DNA from: Homarus americanus | Lineage: Eukaryota; Arthropoda; Malacostraca; Decapoda; Nephropidae | Length of the DNA stretch: 64,000 nt | Direction of reading: 5' to 3' | NCBI RefSeq assembly: GCF_018991925.1 | Contig: NW_024735312.1 | Coordinates: forward strand, 180,001-244,000 | Part shown: positions 60,891-64,000 of the stretch, piece after piece | Numbering within the stretch: the first letter of the stretch is position 1 | Layout: each line of letters begins with the position of its first letter | The notes under the pieces: model-generated | The model's input: only the letters and a program-made list of their open reading frames with translations | Databases searched by the model: none | What the model was told of the DNA's origin: nothing | Made by a program: the position numbers and the translations under genes

Positions 60891-61124
60891 ACTTTTACTT
60901 CACTACTCCCCTACACCTTCCTGATTCCGTTCCTTGGTAATAAAATGCATTGCAAATTGTTATTAGTTAGTTGCAGTAAAAGAGTCGCCAGCCTTCACCA
61001 GATATTTTTTTGTGTGTGCCTGTATTCAACTGGGTTTTATTATTTGGTAGAAACATTTCGTACAATTCAGATGGGAAATGTACTTACCATCTTGTAGCTT
61101 TATTGCATCATCACACGTCCACAG

Positions 61125-61335
61125 TACTGTACGTGATATTTTACAGTGCCGTACGTGATATTTTACAGTGCCGTACGTGATATTTTACAGTGCCGTACGT
61201 GATATTTTACAGTGCCGTACGTGATACTTTACAGTGCCGTACGTGATATTTTACAGTGCCGTACGTGATATTTTACAGTGCCGTACGTGATATTGTACAG
61301 TGCCGTACGTAATAGTTTACAGTGCCGTAGGTGAT
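61125..61335 (+). repeat. 22-bp minisatellite (CAGTGCCGTACGTGATATTT)
   Basis: Nine copies with the palindrome GTAC/TACGT in each; copy variants are ACAGTACTGTACGTG and GTACGTAATAG. Confidence 0.95.
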
Positions 61336-61539
61336 ATTTGAAGTAACATTTGAAAGTTAAAGTACAAGTAAGTAAATGATGATTGAAAAGTGAAATGTGT
61401 CAGTTTTGCTGCCCTCCTTACGCGTTTCATAACCTTAGGTGGTGGTGGTGGTGGTAGTGGCTCTTTACTGCGAGTTGAAACGACATTTTGAGTTGAGGTC
61501 TTCGTTCCATGAGCTGAAAGGTTGTGTAGGAGGATAGGC

Positions 61540-61540
<1 letters not shown>

Positions 61541-61580
<40 letters not shown>
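61541..61580 (+). repeat. (GT)n microsatellite
   Basis: About 20 GT units. Confidence 0.95.
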
Positions 61581-61583
<3 letters not shown>

Positions 61584-61979
61584 AAATTCTATATTACGAT
61601 ACTTGTTGCATTTTCTCTCATCAGTTTTGTCGACTTAAAATTTTCTTGAGATTGTGACTCTCTACACCACATAATGTACTGTAGATAAGCAATAGATGAA
61701 CTAACTAGATGAAATGGATTAACTAACTAAATTAAATATCTGAAGCATAAATACTAACAAGGATAATAAAAGTAAGATTATGAAGGAAGGAAGGAAATGT
61801 AACTGCACCACAGTATGTTAACATAGAGAAAGTCTAAGTAATCCATATACGGTGAATGCAATATAGCTACACTTGGTGGATTGGGCAGGAGTGCTGGGAT
61901 GGATAGACCTGTAATATAGAAGATAATATAGTTTATTGGAAGAATGGATATATCTGGAGGTGAGATTATACTGAACACG

Positions 61980-62176
61980 TGGGTGGATAGTGGGAATATA
62001 TGGCGTGGATATTAGTGGATCGTGGGAATATATGGTGGATAGTGGGAACCTGTGGTGTGGATATTAGTGGATAGTGGGAATATATGGTGTGGATATTAGT
62101 GGATAGTGGGAACATATAGTCTGGATATTAGTGGATAGTGGGAACATATGGTCTGAATATTATTGGATAGTGGGTA
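61980..62176 (+). repeat. About 32-bp minisatellite (GGATAGTGGGAATATATGGT)
   Basis: Six copies, each followed by GTGGATATTAGT, some lacking the second half. Confidence 0.9.
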
Positions 62177-62286
62177 TGTGTGTGTGTGGGGCAAGTTAAG
62201 AAGGAAGTGGTGCCGGTAGAAACCAAGTGAGGTAAAAGTGTACATGATGCAGTCAGGTGGCTGGAGGGTGACCCACACACACCGTA

Positions 62287-62542
62287 ATGGCCAGAAAAAT
62301 ACCTGGCTAGTTTCCGCACCCTCCAGTCATTGTTTCTCAGCGGCAAGATAGTGGTAAGCCCCCCTGAGCGGCTGTTCCTTAAGCACAGTGCAACGGAGGG
62401 ACGTTGTCTGAGCCACCCATTGGCCACCCACCCCTACTCCCCGCAAGTTATCGCGTTCCTCCCCGACCAACTTAACATTACGGAACTATCTTTCTCGATT
62501 ACCAAAAAGTGCACTCCAGCCATTGATATTAAGACCTGTTAG
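62287..62542 (+). other. Non-repetitive open frame of unknown origin
   Basis: An 84-codon stretch without stops, including PEKYLASFRTLQSLF and PQVIAFLPDQLNITELSFS, lies in a more GC-rich block than its flanks. There is no in-frame ATG. The opposite strand is also open (VRKLARYFSGHYGVCGSP). It may be a decayed repeat-element gene or an exon; the family was not recognised. Confidence 0.2.
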
Positions 62543-62698
62543 CTCTCCTCCCCTGGCTCCGCACGCACGCACAGGTGTTAATGGTGAAATAAACCGGCGC
62601 AGGAGTTCCCAGGTTTTAGCCGGTACTTGTGTGTACCAACAATTGGCAGACACAGGTACTCGGGGCTGGCAGACGTTATTACACTGTTAGATATAAAT

Positions 62699-64000
<1,302 letters not shown>

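Overview
This window looks like nuclear DNA from an arthropod, most likely a malacostracan or decapod crustacean. The evidence is indirect. There are no operons or bacterial-type genes. CCTAA/TTAGG-type motifs recur, as in arthropod telomere repeats. Decayed LINE reverse-transcriptase and RNase H pieces are present. Simple and tandem repeats are extremely dense: adding up my array spans gives about 20 kb of minisatellite and 2 kb or more of microsatellite, roughly a third of the 64 kb. Species cannot be assigned from the sequence alone. Almost every long open frame in the window is a by-product of a tandem array.

Layout. From 0 to 13 kb there are many short minisatellites (periods about 18 to 63 bp), a decayed retrotransposon RNase H fragment (about 7.84-8.36 kb) and one copy of a small inverted-repeat element (6.76-6.90 kb). 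From 14.9 to 16.1 kb lies a 48-bp array. From 19.1 to 23.4 kb lies a 4.4-kb array of a 34-bp unit, the largest feature. Arrays follow at 24.2-25.4, 28.5-29.6 and 29.7-31.1 kb, with a CpG-rich, promoter-like stretch near 25.8-26.15 kb between them. From 32 to 42 kb there is mostly single-copy AT-rich DNA with scattered arrays. From 43 to 45 kb lies the only convincing coding sequence: a GC-rich exon on the + strand (ATG 44272 to splice donor 44878). It encodes the N-terminus of an unidentified, probably nuclear, regulatory protein and is preceded by two upstream ORFs and a 187-bp TA-flanked MITE. From 45 to 64 kb there are further arrays, a 592-bp uninterrupted TG tract (47.7-48.3 kb), a second copy of the 6.8-kb element (51.3-51.5 kb), a Helitron-like 3' end (about 55.2 kb), a minus-strand LINE fragment (56.4-57.0 kb) and an inverted-repeat element that runs into an AC/AT microsatellite (62.7-63.1 kb).

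Interpretation. The simplest reading is a gene with a long intron or introns on the + strand. Its 5' coding exon sits at 44 kb, an untranslated first exon may lie near 26 kb, and later exons lie beyond 64 kb. The repeats occupy intronic and intergenic space. No tRNA, rRNA, CRISPR array or prokaryotic mobile element was found.
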